Positions 1 to 7,392 of a stretch of DNA of 37,959 bases are shown here, in pieces; the first letter of the stretch is position 1, and each line of letters begins with the position of its first letter. The notes beneath the pieces are model-generated. The model did not search any database and was not told the DNA's origin. It saw only the letters and a list, made by a program, of their open reading frames with translations. Source of the DNA: a bacterium 1xD42-87 (GTDB lineage Bacteria > Bacillota > Clostridia > Lachnospirales > Lachnospiraceae); assembly GCA_003611805.1 (NCBI GenBank), contig RAYM01000051.1, forward strand, positions 1-37,959. Direction: 5' to 3'. The position numbers and the translations under genes were made by a program.

Positions 1-50
1 CAGATGAAATTTTTATGCTGCGAATTTAATCTGCAGGAAAGCTACAGTAG

Positions 51-308
51 ATGGGTATTTTATTTCGCCGCGTTACACTGAAAGAAGAACAGGCGGAGGC
101 AGGGAAAAAGAAAAAACTGGCGGAAAACTATGAACAGCGGGTGAAAGACATGGATGCTTTCCTGAGCGGTAACAGCGGCCAGATACCAGAATTTGACAAC
201 GACCTTGTCAGACGGCTGGTTGCCAGCATCAAAGTAATCTCGGCGGACAGGATACAGATACAGTTCCAGTCCGGTATCGTCATGGAGCAGGAGATCGGGA
301 ATGAGTAA
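51..308 (+). pseudogene. Serine recombinase, C-terminal fragment
   Basis: Only about 85 residues of reading frame remain. They match the way many transposon-type serine recombinases end: a basic helical stretch (EQAEAGKKKKLAENYEQR), then a block with LVRRLVASIKVISADRIQIQF and a final acidic residue run. Stops at 27-29 and 48-50 in the same frame close the gene upstream, and no resolvase catalytic domain is present, so the ATG at 51 is not a true start. This is most likely the 3' remnant of a recombinase of an integrative element whose other parts are lost or lie outside the window. Family assignment is by recognition of the tail only. Confidence 0.6.
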
Positions 309-364
309 AACAGGGCAGGGATGACAATAGAATAAAAGCGTTATTCCTGCCGGTCTGCGGTAAG

Positions 365-398
365 AATAAAATGCCTGTCGGGGGACGGGTGTTTTATT
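365..398 (+). terminator. Bidirectional hairpin after recombinase stub
   Basis: A 15-base arm (365-379) pairs completely, counting three G-U pairs, with 384-398 around a GGGG loop. The arms are A/T-rich at the base, giving a U-rich tail on either strand. It lies 57 bases after the recombinase stop and before the next possible gene. Confidence 0.65.
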
Positions 399-439
399 GT
401 TGGTGCAGGAAGAGATAGAAGGAATGGAGAGGTGGAAAG

Positions 440-565
440 ATGGGTTTTGTAATGGGGTTATTGGGGAGGTATGTGATGTTTACGGCGGCGGTTTTTGTGG
501 TTGGCGGGGTTATGGGGTGGATTTTTGATGGGGAGAGCATAATTGATAATAGTGAAAACCAATAA
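440..565 (+). CDS. Possible 41-residue hydrophobic peptide
   Basis: An ATG at 440 follows a purine-rich site (GGAGAGGTGG, about 425-436) and opens a 41-codon frame. Residues about 8-28 are hydrophobic and Gly/Val rich (YVMFTAAVFVVGGVMGWIF), enough for one membrane span, and the tail is short and acidic. I do not recognise the family. The base composition is oddly G-rich on this strand. It could be a small membrane protein or leftover element DNA. The rest of the gap (566-760) is A+T-rich with nothing I can name. Confidence 0.3.
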   Translation: MGFVMGLLGRYVMFTAAVFVVGGVMGWIFDGESIIDNSENQ

Positions 566-760
566 ATTTATACATAAATAATGGGTTGAGCATACGAATA
601 TCGGAAAATAATAAAGCGTACATAGGTAATTGCATAGATGAAAGTTTATGCATATAACTATAGAATGGTAAAAAAATTGTAATAAAGCGTTTGAATAATA
701 ATTTGAAACTGACAAATAGACGAAGAATATTATGTTAAAGGCATGTATTAGAATTACATA

Positions 761-811
761 AAATTATTTAAGAAATAATTTATTGAAAAGCGTTAAAACT
801 TAAAGTATGAT
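761..811 (+). promoter_or_regulatory. Toxin-antitoxin promoter with upstream palindrome
   Basis: A sigma-A type promoter is clear: TTGAAA at 783-788, a 17-base spacer, TATGAT at 806-811. Directly upstream, 761-769 and 773-781 form a perfect 9-base inverted repeat (AAATTATTT / AAATAATTT, 3-base centre). Antitoxins often repress their own operon from such sites; that role here is inferred. The ribosome binding site GAGGAGGAGG at 821-830 precedes the ATG at 837. Confidence 0.65.
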
Positions 812-836
812 AGAAGAAAAGAGGAGGAGGGATTGA

Positions 837-1079
837 ATGACACGAATCAAAGAAAAGGCGGTTGAAATGATTCAGCGTATGCCAGATGATGATATGTTTT
901 ATGTAATCAATATCCTTCAGAATTTGGAAGAAATGACAGCAAGGAAAGATACAGAAAGAGAACAGGCTATGGCAGCATTTCAGGATATATTGAAGTATAG
1001 AGGAAGACTGCCGGAAGACTTCGATGCGGATAGGGAACTGGCAGAGGCAAGGGAGGAGAAGTATGGTAATCTTGGTTGA
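837..1079 (+). CDS. Antitoxin partner of PIN-domain toxin
   Basis: This 80-residue acidic, helical protein (starts MTRIKEKAVEMIQRMPDDD) has the layout of short antitoxins: an N-terminal helical region, a Glu/Lys-rich middle, and a C-terminal arm (LPEDFDADRELAEAREEKYG) of the kind that wraps the toxin. It begins after a very strong ribosome binding site (GAGGAGGAGG) and a 17-spaced promoter. Its last 17 bases overlap the toxin gene, so the two are translationally coupled. By context it should bind and neutralise the downstream PIN nuclease and may regulate the operon. The exact family (RelB/PHD-like or other) cannot be fixed from sequence reading alone. Confidence 0.75.
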   Translation: MTRIKEKAVEMIQRMPDDDMFYVINILQNLEEMTARKDTEREQAMAAFQDILKYRGRLPEDFDADRELAEAREEKYGNLG

Positions 1080-1473
1080 TACAAATATTCTTATGGATGT
1101 TATTGCCAATCGAGAGCCGTATGCTGAGTATGGAAAGAGAATATTGGAAAAATGTGCCAAAAAGGAAGTGACAGGCATTATGGCGGCTCATAGTATTCCA
1201 AATTTGTTCTATATCCTTAGAAAAGATTTCCGTCAGGAAGAAAGGCGAGCTTTGTTAAAGGATTTATGTTCCATATTCCGCATCTCCGACCTGAATACGA
1301 AGAAGATAATGGCTGCATTGGATAATGATAAGTTTATTGATTTTGAAGATTGTTTGCAGGAGCAGTGTGCGGTAGAAGAGGTAGCAGATTACATTGTGAC
1401 TAGAAATCCAGATGATTTTATAGAATCAAGGGTAAAAGTTATTCAGCCAGATGAATTGGTGAGTCTTTTTTAG
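1063..1473 (+). CDS. PIN-domain ribonuclease toxin (VapC-like)
   Basis: The 136-residue product is a single PIN domain. It opens with VILVDTNILMDV, where Asp6 is the first metal-binding acid, and ends with the family pattern of acidic residues at Asp93/Glu95/Asp96 and the ADYIVTRNPDDF block (Asp109, Asp117-118). PIN toxins of this kind cut RNA with Mg2+ or Mn2+ help. The start at 1063 is chosen because GGGAGGAG at 1051-1058 is correctly spaced and because the PIN fold begins there; a longer frame from 1024 lies inside the antitoxin gene. It overlaps the antitoxin by 17 bases and is followed by a terminator at 1564, so this is a compact two-gene operon that looks intact. Confidence 0.85.
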   Translation: MVILVDTNILMDVIANREPYAEYGKRILEKCAKKEVTGIMAAHSIPNLFYILRKDFRQEERRALLKDLCSIFRISDLNTKKIMAALDNDKFIDFEDCLQEQCAVEEVADYIVTRNPDDFIESRVKVIQPDELVSLF

Positions 1474-1563
1474 GTTTAGCCATAATGGTATAAAGTATGA
1501 TAAAAGGATGGAATCGGAAACTTTATAATGGGTTCATATGAGTACAGGTGATAACAAAGTAGC

Positions 1564-1588
1564 AGCAGGTCCACGGACCTGCTTTTTG
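1564..1588 (+). terminator. Rho-independent terminator of the TA operon
   Basis: Arms AGCAGGTCC (1564-1572) and GGACCTGCT (1575-1583) are perfectly complementary and are followed by TTTTT. It lies about 90 bases after the toxin stop. Confidence 0.8.
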
Positions 1589-1656
1589 CCATTAAGTATG
1601 ACGAGAAACAGTTGTATATAACAAAATAAATCATTTAAAACTATGGAGTACATCGA

Positions 1657-2049
1657 ATGGATTATGAAATTGAGTTTAAAATGATAGAAATAAAAGACAT
1701 ATCTAAAATACAGAAAAGAGAACGAGTAAAAGATAGTGCGTTAGGAACAGAAACGACACAAATAAGTAATATTACAGATGAATATTGCAAGCTGGTTATG
1801 AATCAGGTTGGATTGTTGATGGATTTAGAGCATCAAATAAAGTATATTGGTTGTATAGACAGAATTGGAAATTTCGAGTTTAGTATAGCCCATGATACAA
1901 TTGAATATGTGGTAATATTTCAGCAAGATACTTATGAATGGAATACACAATTGACAATAAAAATTGGCTATGCGCAAAGTCGAAATGGTCTACCGGTATT
2001 ATCTATGAAAGAAAAACTGGATGACTATGACTATTTTTGGAAAGAATAA
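1657..2049 (+). pseudogene. HEPN-type defence-like gene, N-terminal part (frameshifted)
   Basis: The 130-residue frame begins at an ATG with GGAG at 1644 and ends abruptly at YDYFWKE. Adding one T to the five-T run at 2034-2038 makes the reading continue as YDYFLERIKLS into the frame at 2037-2306, which looks like natural protein. I therefore read 1657-3306 as one ancestral gene of about 549 codons. This first part is a mixed alpha/beta domain with no motif I recognise. It may have a sensor role, but that is a guess. Whether the indel is real or a sequencing error in a homopolymer cannot be told from here. Confidence 0.6.
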
Positions 2050-2306
2050 AATTGAGCATTAAAAATGTAGTAATTAGGGATTGGTATAAATGTGTATGGA
2101 TCAGTGACATGCAATCACTAATGTTATCAAGAGAAGTATATGCTGAAATATATATGGCTGAAAATGAACTTCATGCATTTATAAGTAAAGTGATGATAGA
2201 GCATTTTGGAATTGACTGGAATGATAGACCGGAATTTTACAAGTTGAATGCAAGTATCAAGGAAAATAGTGCAAATAATAAGAAGAAACGTTCCAAGTTT
2301 CGATAA
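2037..2306 (+). pseudogene. HEPN-type gene, middle part in shifted frame
   Basis: This piece carries the middle of the same gene. It has no ribosome binding site, and the TTG at 2037 is better read as an internal leucine codon. The segment VIRDWYKCVWISDMQ followed by MAENELHAFISKVMIEHFGIDW resembles the start of helical HEPN-like proteins, where a conserved Glu-Asn pair precedes a helix and a GxDW motif closes it. The frame fails near 2306. Dropping one A in the AAGAAGAAACG stretch (2281-2290) turns the reading into KKNVPSFDNID, joining it to the last part. The two indels cancel, so the gene ends in the frame in which it began. Confidence 0.55.
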
Positions 2307-3306
2307 TATAGATATTAATCTTTATACAGTAACATTAGAAACACTTATGGAAACGGTAAAAGCAGATATTTATTCAGATACTCTGCCAGAGGCATCAGAG
2401 ATTCAGAGGACAATTAAGGAGAAAGTTTTTGCCACGACACATTTAGATAAAATGCAGTCAGCATTGGCTTATTTAAAAAATAGGTATGTGAAAAAGTATA
2501 ATATATGGGAAAAATATTTCTTGCCTTTGGTTTCGGAACCTGAGATATGGGAAAAGTCGATTACCAGTTTTATTGAGAATAGAAATCATGTTGCACATAA
2601 TAAGCTGCTTGATTATGCAGCCAAAGTGATTATGTTAGATGATACAAGGAACTTTCGCAGGTATATTCAGGAGGCCGTTACAAAATTTGATAAAGAGATT
2701 GTTTCAGAAGAAGTGGAAGAGACGATACAAGCGATTATAGACCAAAGAGAATATGAGAGAGAATCACTATTAGAAATTATCGAGTCAGAAACTGGCGTTA
2801 AAATACGAAATAAAAGTGAAATAGTAAATATGTTTCAAAATACGATTGACGATATTTATTCGGATATGGTCAACCGATTGTATTTTAATGATAAATATGA
2901 GACTGGAGAAGAAAATAATTTGCAGATTGTTTCAGGTGATCAATTGCTGTTTGTAATAAACAGCAAAGGAACAAGAAAATTAGAGATTTATGGAATTATT
3001 GAAGTAGATGATTCGGAGGGGGCTAGTAGCACTCTGCAAATCAAAGTGTTTGGTTTGGACAAGATGATTGCGAATGAGCAAATTGATTATGTGAATGGAG
3101 CGGCAGAATATGATACTGAGCAGGCAAACTATATGCCTGTAATTAAAGATGAATATAATGACAAGAATATGAAAGCGATTAAAAAGGCTATTGAAAACTT
3201 TTTAACGGATGGAAGTGAAGATGAAGAAATTCAAAGATACAATATGAAAAGAAAGTGCGAAGAGGACTGGAAGGCAGATGTAGCAGATATGCTGGCAGGC
3301 AAGTAA
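2248..3306 (+). pseudogene. HEPN-type gene, C-terminal part
   Basis: The meaningful part begins near 2290 (NVPSFDNIDINLYTVTLETL). About residue 115 of this frame is IENRNHVAHNKLLDY; RNHVAH fits the Rx4-6H signature of HEPN ribonucleases, which serve in abortive infection and toxin systems. The remainder is acidic and helical with a beta-rich tail. The ATG at 2248 lies in another frame over the middle part and is not a real start, so on its own this segment is probably untranslated or poorly translated. Its position directly before AbiH supports a defence role for the ancestral gene. HEPN assignment rests on the motif and on the style of the domain, not on a search. Confidence 0.6.
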
Positions 3307-3400
3307 TTGATCTTGGGATATATCTAAAAATTTAGTTGATGATAATGTATTGTTGAATTATGGTGTTGCTTTATAAAAAGTAAAGTTAGTGGGGATAAAA

Positions 3401-3526
3401 ATGAATATATTGGTGATAGGAAATGGATTTGATTTGGCACATGGATTGCCGACAACATATAAAGACTTTTTAAGATTTACAGCCGAATTTGATAAATATA
3501 GACAGGCAAAAAAAAGAAGGGAGTGA
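3401..3526 (+). pseudogene. abiH: AbiH N-terminal fragment
   Basis: ATG at 3401 after GTGGGG opens MNILVIGNGFDLAHGLPTTY, the hallmark start of AbiH abortive-infection proteins: a nucleotide-binding-like IGNGFD turn followed by HGLPT. The frame runs 41 codons and stops at 3524-3526, just after the eight-A run at 3508-3515. Seven A would lead straight into the next frame as QAKKEGSEL. The gene is therefore split at a homopolymer. Confidence 0.75.
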
Positions 3527-4607
3527 ACTGGCATGGGGAGATAATAGTGAGGGCGGTTATTACAGATATTTCTGGAAATTATATAATAAAAGAAATAGTG
3601 ATGTAAACGTAAATAAGCTACTTTCAGAGATGGAGAGTCTTACAAATAATAATATCTGGTTGAAATATTTTCAGGAGGTTTATGAAGGCAGAAAAGAATC
3701 GGGTAAAGATGGATGGATTGACTTTGAAAGTGAAATATCCAGAGTAGTACAAACACTGGATGACGCAAGACATACGATTGCTGAGCAGATAAATCGTGGA
3801 GAGAAGAAAGGTAAGATGACGCAACAGCAGTTTGACATACTTAGACCGTTGTTTAGGAAAGATTGGTCTAAAAATTTTGAAGAAACTTTGTTTGAAGCCA
3901 AGGCAATAAATTACAGAAAGGAACTGTTGTTAAAAGATTTAAAGAGACTTGTCAGGTGTCTAGAAATTTATTTGAGTGATTATATTTTTAATTTGGAAGT
4001 TTCTCGATTACTTCCAGATATTGAATCTCTTCCCATCATAAATAAAGTGTTATCGTTTAATTACACGGGTACATATGAGAATAATTATAATAAGAATCCG
4101 TATCTTGAAGTTGATTATATACACGGTAGGGCTGATATAGACAATACGATAGATACAAATAACCTGGTTCTTGGAATTGATGAATACTTAAAAGGAGAGG
4201 CAAGGAATGAAGATATAGAGTTCATTGAATTTAAAAAATTTTTTCAAAGAATTCATAAAGAAACCGGCTGTTTGTATAAATCGTGGCTGGCAAAGATGGA
4301 AGAGCAGAAAGAAATTAAGGAAATTACTTCAATACATAAAAATGAAGATGGAACGATAAGTCATACGGAGGAGTATGTTAGGTATCACAAATTATTCTTT
4401 TTTGGGCATTCCCTCGATATTACGGATAAGGATATTATTCGGGATTTAATTTTGGCAGATAGAATGCAGACAACTATTTTTTACATGGATAAAATAGATT
4501 TTGGAAGAAAGATAGCTAATTTAGTCAGAGTTATAGGGCAGGATGAAGTAATTGAACGAACAGGAGGTAAAACAAAGACGATTGTTTTCAAACAAATAAC
4601 GAAGTAA
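3489..4607 (+). pseudogene. abiH: AbiH main part, out of frame with its start
   Basis: True homology begins after the A8 run at about 3516. The product carries AbiH features: a long helical middle, SFNYTGTYE near residue 189 (inner Rossmann-like strand), DYIHG, and FFFGHSLDITDKDII near residue 304, the conserved HSLD block. Together with the first 38 residues the repaired protein would be about 402 residues, normal for AbiH. AbiH proteins act in abortive infection against phage. The apparent TTG start at 3489 is inside the other frame. A polymerase slipping by one base on A8 would restore the full frame in some transcripts, so low-level or phase-variable expression is possible; a plain mutation or a sequencing error is equally possible. 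Confidence 0.7.
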
Positions 4608-4689
4608 ATATATTGCACTGATAGATAAAGGAATTTAAACTGGTTAGTAGATATAGGATCACTGTGGTTATTATGGCGTGAGGTTTTGA

Positions 4690-5013
4690 ATGAAAGATTA
4701 TGAAAAAATAGGAGATCATACAATTAAAAAGTTTGAGCTTGTCAGTGAATATGCAAAAGGGTGGGCCCACAAGATATTAGGCTACAGTCAATCAGAGGGA
4801 TTAATATACATTGACGGTATGTGTAATTGTGGAAAGTATTATGATAGCTTTAATGGCAGAATGCTTTCAAACTACAAACAACAAGTGAGGGAACTTCTGT
4901 TTAAAGTGCTGAACAGACGAAGTGACAGAAAGAGCTATACAAGAGAAGGATTTATTGAGATGCTGAAATATTATCCGTTGGCAATGCCAAAGATTTATGT
5001 CAGCTTGTTTTGA
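4690..5013 (+). pseudogene. TcmP-like N-terminus fused in frame to intron maturase tail
   Basis: ATG at 4690 follows GTGAGG. Residues 1-51 resemble the start of three-Cys-motif partner proteins (TcmP): DHTIKKFELVSEYAKGWAHKIL, then IYIDGMCNCGKYYD. From about residue 52 the protein changes character: LNRRSDRKSYTREGF, then MPKIYVSLF, which is the way group II intron reverse transcriptase/maturases end. The join lies at TATTATG (4837-4843), a stretch that would encode the YYD of TcmP and, by my recollection of the family, the YYG that precedes this tail in intron proteins. So a deletion through a short shared sequence likely created one open frame from two genes. Neither parent function should survive. 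Confidence 0.6.
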
Positions 5014-5106
5014 GACTGTAAATATTATTATGAAGAGCCGTATGCGGAAAAGCCGCACGTACGGTTCTGTGAGGGGCTTACATTGTGAGGTGTAAGTCTA
5101 CTCGAC
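4844..5106 (+). mobile_element. Group II intron 3' remnant (maturase tail, domains V and VI)
   Basis: After the maturase tail stop at 5013, domain V starts at 5035. GAGCCGTA (5035-5042) pairs with TACGGTTC (5060-5067) and TGCGG with CCGCA (5052-5056), with a two-base CG bulge at 5058-5059, and the AGC triad sits at 5036-5038. Domain VI follows: GCTTACA (5076-5082) pairs with TGTAAGT (5091-5097), and the intron should end at CTACTCGAC (5098-5106), giving the usual AC terminus. The 5' part of the intron, including domains I-III and most of the reverse transcriptase, is gone, so it cannot splice or move alone. It could still act as a 3' half if another intron copy supplied the rest, but that is speculation. 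Confidence 0.8.
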
Positions 5107-5126
5107 TATAATAAAGAAAGGCTAAG

Positions 5127-5693
5127 ATGGATATGTGTACTGAAAAAGATAAAGAGGAATTAGTGGAAGCTCTTGTAACCGCTGCCGGGGCTGCGTTCCT
5201 GTCTCTGAAAGAAACAACCCAAGAACATTTTTATTTTTATGTATTTGTATTTGATGAGGGAATGCACCCCTATATTTCAGCATGGTCTTACGAAGCGTTG
5301 GAAAAATCCATAAAGGAACAGCAGATAACCGATGAGGACAAGAGCTGGTGGAAATGGGATAGCGCAGATTCTCCTTATGCTGTTTATGGATACGATGAAT
5401 TTTTTGGTGAAGTGGGTACATTGCTGGATCAAAGGGCAAGTAAATTATCCGATGATGAATTATATGAGACTGAGTGGGAAGTGCGGATTGAACTTATGGA
5501 AGAGGCTATGAAAAGACTCGATACTTTCGGTTTGTTTGGAACTGGGAAAGAGCGGGAATGCGTGGTCATCAATGTAGAACAGGCTCCGCCTGACGGCGAT
5601 GGCGCAGAATACGACCGGGCATTGCGATTAAATCCGCCTTCGGCTCTGTTGTCGGAATATTTGGAAACCTGTGAAACCCCAGAAAACGATTAG
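5127..5693 (+). CDS. DUF4303 family protein
   Basis: The 188-residue acidic protein starts at ATG 5127 after GAAAGG, 20 bases downstream of the intron's 3' end. The layout fits DUF4303: an N-terminal helix, a YFYVFVFDEG strand, a Trp-rich block (KSWWKWDSADSPYAVYG) and a long C-terminal helical part with FGxGKER. Members often sit beside polymorphic toxins or in SMI1-like immunity clusters, so an immunity role is possible, but no toxin is visible here. There is no signal peptide and it should be cytoplasmic. It looks intact, unlike the defence-like genes upstream. Confidence 0.6.
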   Translation: MDMCTEKDKEELVEALVTAAGAAFLSLKETTQEHFYFYVFVFDEGMHPYISAWSYEALEKSIKEQQITDEDKSWWKWDSADSPYAVYGYDEFFGEVGTLLDQRASKLSDDELYETEWEVRIELMEEAMKRLDTFGLFGTGKERECVVINVEQAPPDGDGAEYDRALRLNPPSALLSEYLETCETPEND

Positions 5694-5728
5694 CCCATAA
5701 CAGTAAATTCAAATTTGTGAGGATGAAT

Positions 5729-6262
5729 GTGATTCATGAATTGATGTTGATTAGGCCATCTAAACTATATGCAGAACAAGTTATGTCATATAAAGAAGAA
5801 ATGTTACAATGTGGAGATAGTTTTGATGGTTGTGCAGGTCTTGAAGATGTCCAATCATTTGATGAGTGGATTGAATTTGAGAGAAGATTAAGAGAAAAAT
5901 ATAAAAGCGGATATGTTCCATCAGAAGTATTTTTAGCGGTAAGGCGAAAAAACGATTTTGTTGTTGGTATGATTGATTTTCGACACCCATTATCGGATTT
6001 TCTCAAAAATTTTGGGGGTAATATTGGATATAGTGTCCGTCCGTCTGAAAGACGAAAAGGTTATGCGTCTGAAATGCTGGAATTGGTTTTACCTTTTTGC
6101 CGTGCGTTTGGAGAAAGCAAGGTTTTAGTGACCTGCGATAAGGAAAATGTAGCTTCGCAAAGGACGATTATTAAAAACGGTGGAGTGATGGAAAACGAAA
6201 TTGTTGATACAGTGGGATTAAGTAAAAGCGGCATTATTCAAAGATTTTGGATTTCAATATAG
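5729..6262 (+). CDS. GNAT family N-acetyltransferase
   Basis: The product (about 177 residues) has a GNAT fold: a start with LMLIRPSKLYAEQV, a DEWIEFERRLREKY helix, FRHPLSDFLKNFGGNIGYSVRPSERRKGYASEML, in which RRKGYA is the acetyl-CoA pyrophosphate loop, and a C-terminal DKENVASQRTIIKNGG helix-turn. Substrate is unknown; small-molecule or antibiotic acetylation is typical. I chose the GTG at 5729 because TGAGGA (5718-5723) is five bases upstream; ATG 5723 and GTG 5717 are in the same frame but too close to that site. It follows the DUF4303 gene by 35 bases. Confidence 0.8.
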   Translation: MIHELMLIRPSKLYAEQVMSYKEEMLQCGDSFDGCAGLEDVQSFDEWIEFERRLREKYKSGYVPSEVFLAVRRKNDFVVGMIDFRHPLSDFLKNFGGNIGYSVRPSERRKGYASEMLELVLPFCRAFGESKVLVTCDKENVASQRTIIKNGGVMENEIVDTVGLSKSGIIQRFWISI

Positions 6263-6332
6263 CGTCTTTCTCAACCATTTCCGGTTTGACATACTGAGGA
6301 ATCGAGCCTTATCAAAAAATGGAGGAAATTAT

Positions 6333-6725
6333 ATGGAACAGATATGGAAAGAAATGTTTCAGGCGGCAAAAGCAGTACAGAATGGGCGGCAAATATCTGA
6401 TTATGTGGATGCGGGGGGAGTTGCTGCCGCAATACTATCATCATCAGGAAAAATATATGTGGGTGTCTGTGTAGATACCTGTTCTACATTGGGAATATGT
6501 GCTGAAAGAAATGCGATTTTTAATATGATAACAAATGGCGAACAGAAAATAGAAAAAGTGCTTGCAATCATGCCAAATGGAAAGTCCGGTGCCCCATGTG
6601 GTGCTTGTCGGGAATTGATGGTTCAGCTTATGCCCAATAGCTATCAGGAAATTGAAGTGCTGATGGATTTTGAAACAGAGGAAATAGTTACTCTTGGTGA
6701 ACTTACTCCTAAGTGGTGGATATAA
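6333..6725 (+). CDS. Cytidine/blasticidin-S deaminase-like enzyme
   Basis: This 130-residue protein has the zinc site of the CDA family: CAERNAI near residue 56 (Cys, Glu as proton shuttle; Cys stands where many members have His) and PCGACREL near residue 89 (the two other zinc-binding Cys). The CAER/PCGACR pair is typical of cytidine deaminase and the blasticidin-S deaminase type. It likely deaminates a free cytidine-like nucleoside in the cytoplasm. It starts at ATG 6333 after GGAGGA (6321-6326) and is followed by a strong terminator. A TTGACA at 6286 would place transcription start inside the ribosome binding site, so I do not call it a promoter. Confidence 0.8.
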   Translation: MEQIWKEMFQAAKAVQNGRQISDYVDAGGVAAAILSSSGKIYVGVCVDTCSTLGICAERNAIFNMITNGEQKIEKVLAIMPNGKSGAPCGACRELMVQLMPNSYQEIEVLMDFETEEIVTLGELTPKWWI

Positions 6726-6752
6726 ACAGCTTCCAGTTTATCAACCCCCCCC

Positions 6753-6792
6753 AAAAAAAGGCAGCCGCCTCGTCAAAGCGTCTGCCTTTTTT
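6753..6792. terminator. Bidirectional terminator
   Basis: AAAAAAAGGCAG near 6753-6764 pairs with CTGCCTTTTTT (6782-6792), with extra pairing in CGC/GCG. It has a T run on plus and an A run giving U's on minus, so it can end the deaminase transcript and the minus-strand scar genes. An unusual C8 tract sits next to it at 6745-6752. Confidence 0.8.
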
Positions 6793-6829
6793 CCTTTGCC
6801 CCCTTACCCACATCTGAAAACTCCTGCCA

Positions 6830-7039
6830 TCATCTTTGCCCCCCCAGCTTAAAACCGTCAATGAACATTTCCGAGAACTCATACGGGATTACGTCAAGCT
6901 GCTCGTCCATGATTTCAATAAACCGCTTGTCAAGGGGCGGTTCCAACTTAGCCAATAACTCAATAAAATCGTCATAGTGGTTATAATTCCCCTGATAAAT
7001 TTTTCGGTATTCCTCGCCTTTAGGGGCATACTGTTCTTT
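6830..7039 (-). pseudogene. DUF6809-like gene remnant
   Basis: On the minus strand, from 7039 to a TGA at 6830-6832, the reading is KEQYAPKGEEYRKIYQ, then ELLAKLEPPLDKRFIEIMDE, and a YEFSEMFIDGFKLG end, the recognisable body of DUF6809-type proteins from Clostridia mobile elements. A TGA at 7040-7042 cuts it off from any start, and the G7 tract near 6839-6845 shifts the last few residues, since five G would continue as GAKMMAGVF. Both ends are thus damaged. Function of the family is unknown. Confidence 0.55.
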
Positions 7040-7149
7040 TCAGCGTAATCTTTCAGCATAAGTTTCTGGTTGGAGATGCTCATGCTCTCATTCTGGCTGC
7101 CGTCATCAAGGGTAAGGTGCTTCTGGTTACCGGGTATGTATTTACTCAT
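7033..7149 (-). pseudogene. Scar: IS30 transposase start fused to recombinase fragment
   Basis: A good ribosome binding site (AGGAGG, 6 bases before ATG at 7149) starts MSKYIPGNQKHLTLDD, which matches IS30-type transposase N-termini. After Asp-Asp the sequence turns into GSQNESMSISNQKLMLKDYA, the N-terminal block of large serine recombinases, where RDDGSQNESMSISNQ is expected. The join sits on a shared GATGAC. The open frame then runs out of frame across the DUF6809 remnant to 6889. No catalytic residues remain, so it is a recombination scar. Confidence 0.6.
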
Positions 7150-7184
7150 GGAGAACCTCCTACTACTGTCAGGAGGACATGGAG

Positions 7185-7213
7185 AGTATAGCACTGCTAT
7201 ATGAAAGAGTAAA
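7185..7213 (-). promoter_or_regulatory. Promoter facing the IS30/recombinase scar
   Basis: On the minus strand TTTACT (7208-7213), a 17-base spacer and TATACT (7185-7190) form a good sigma-A promoter, 36 bases upstream of the scar's ATG. It probably belonged to the lost IS30-type element and may still be active. Confidence 0.6.
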
Positions 7214-7392
7214 CGCCATCTTTGCAGAGGTGAATTCCACCGTATAATGGGGGAGCGGAATTTAAAATTTCCATTTTCGATTGTCCGTTCTGTTTTTGGA
7301 AGACCTACCCGAAAACAGTAAACTATGGTAAAATTACAGTTAGCAGCAATTGTCATAGGAAATATCGGATCAATAGATTGGAAGGACGGCAT

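Noticed and set aside
3508..3515. Programmed minus-one ribosomal frameshift at the A run in AbiH
   Set aside because: A minus-one shift leads to the wrong frame; plus one or loss of one A is required.
6286..6315. TTGACA with a TATCAA at 18 bases before the deaminase gene
   Set aside because: Transcription would begin inside the ribosome binding site at 6321.
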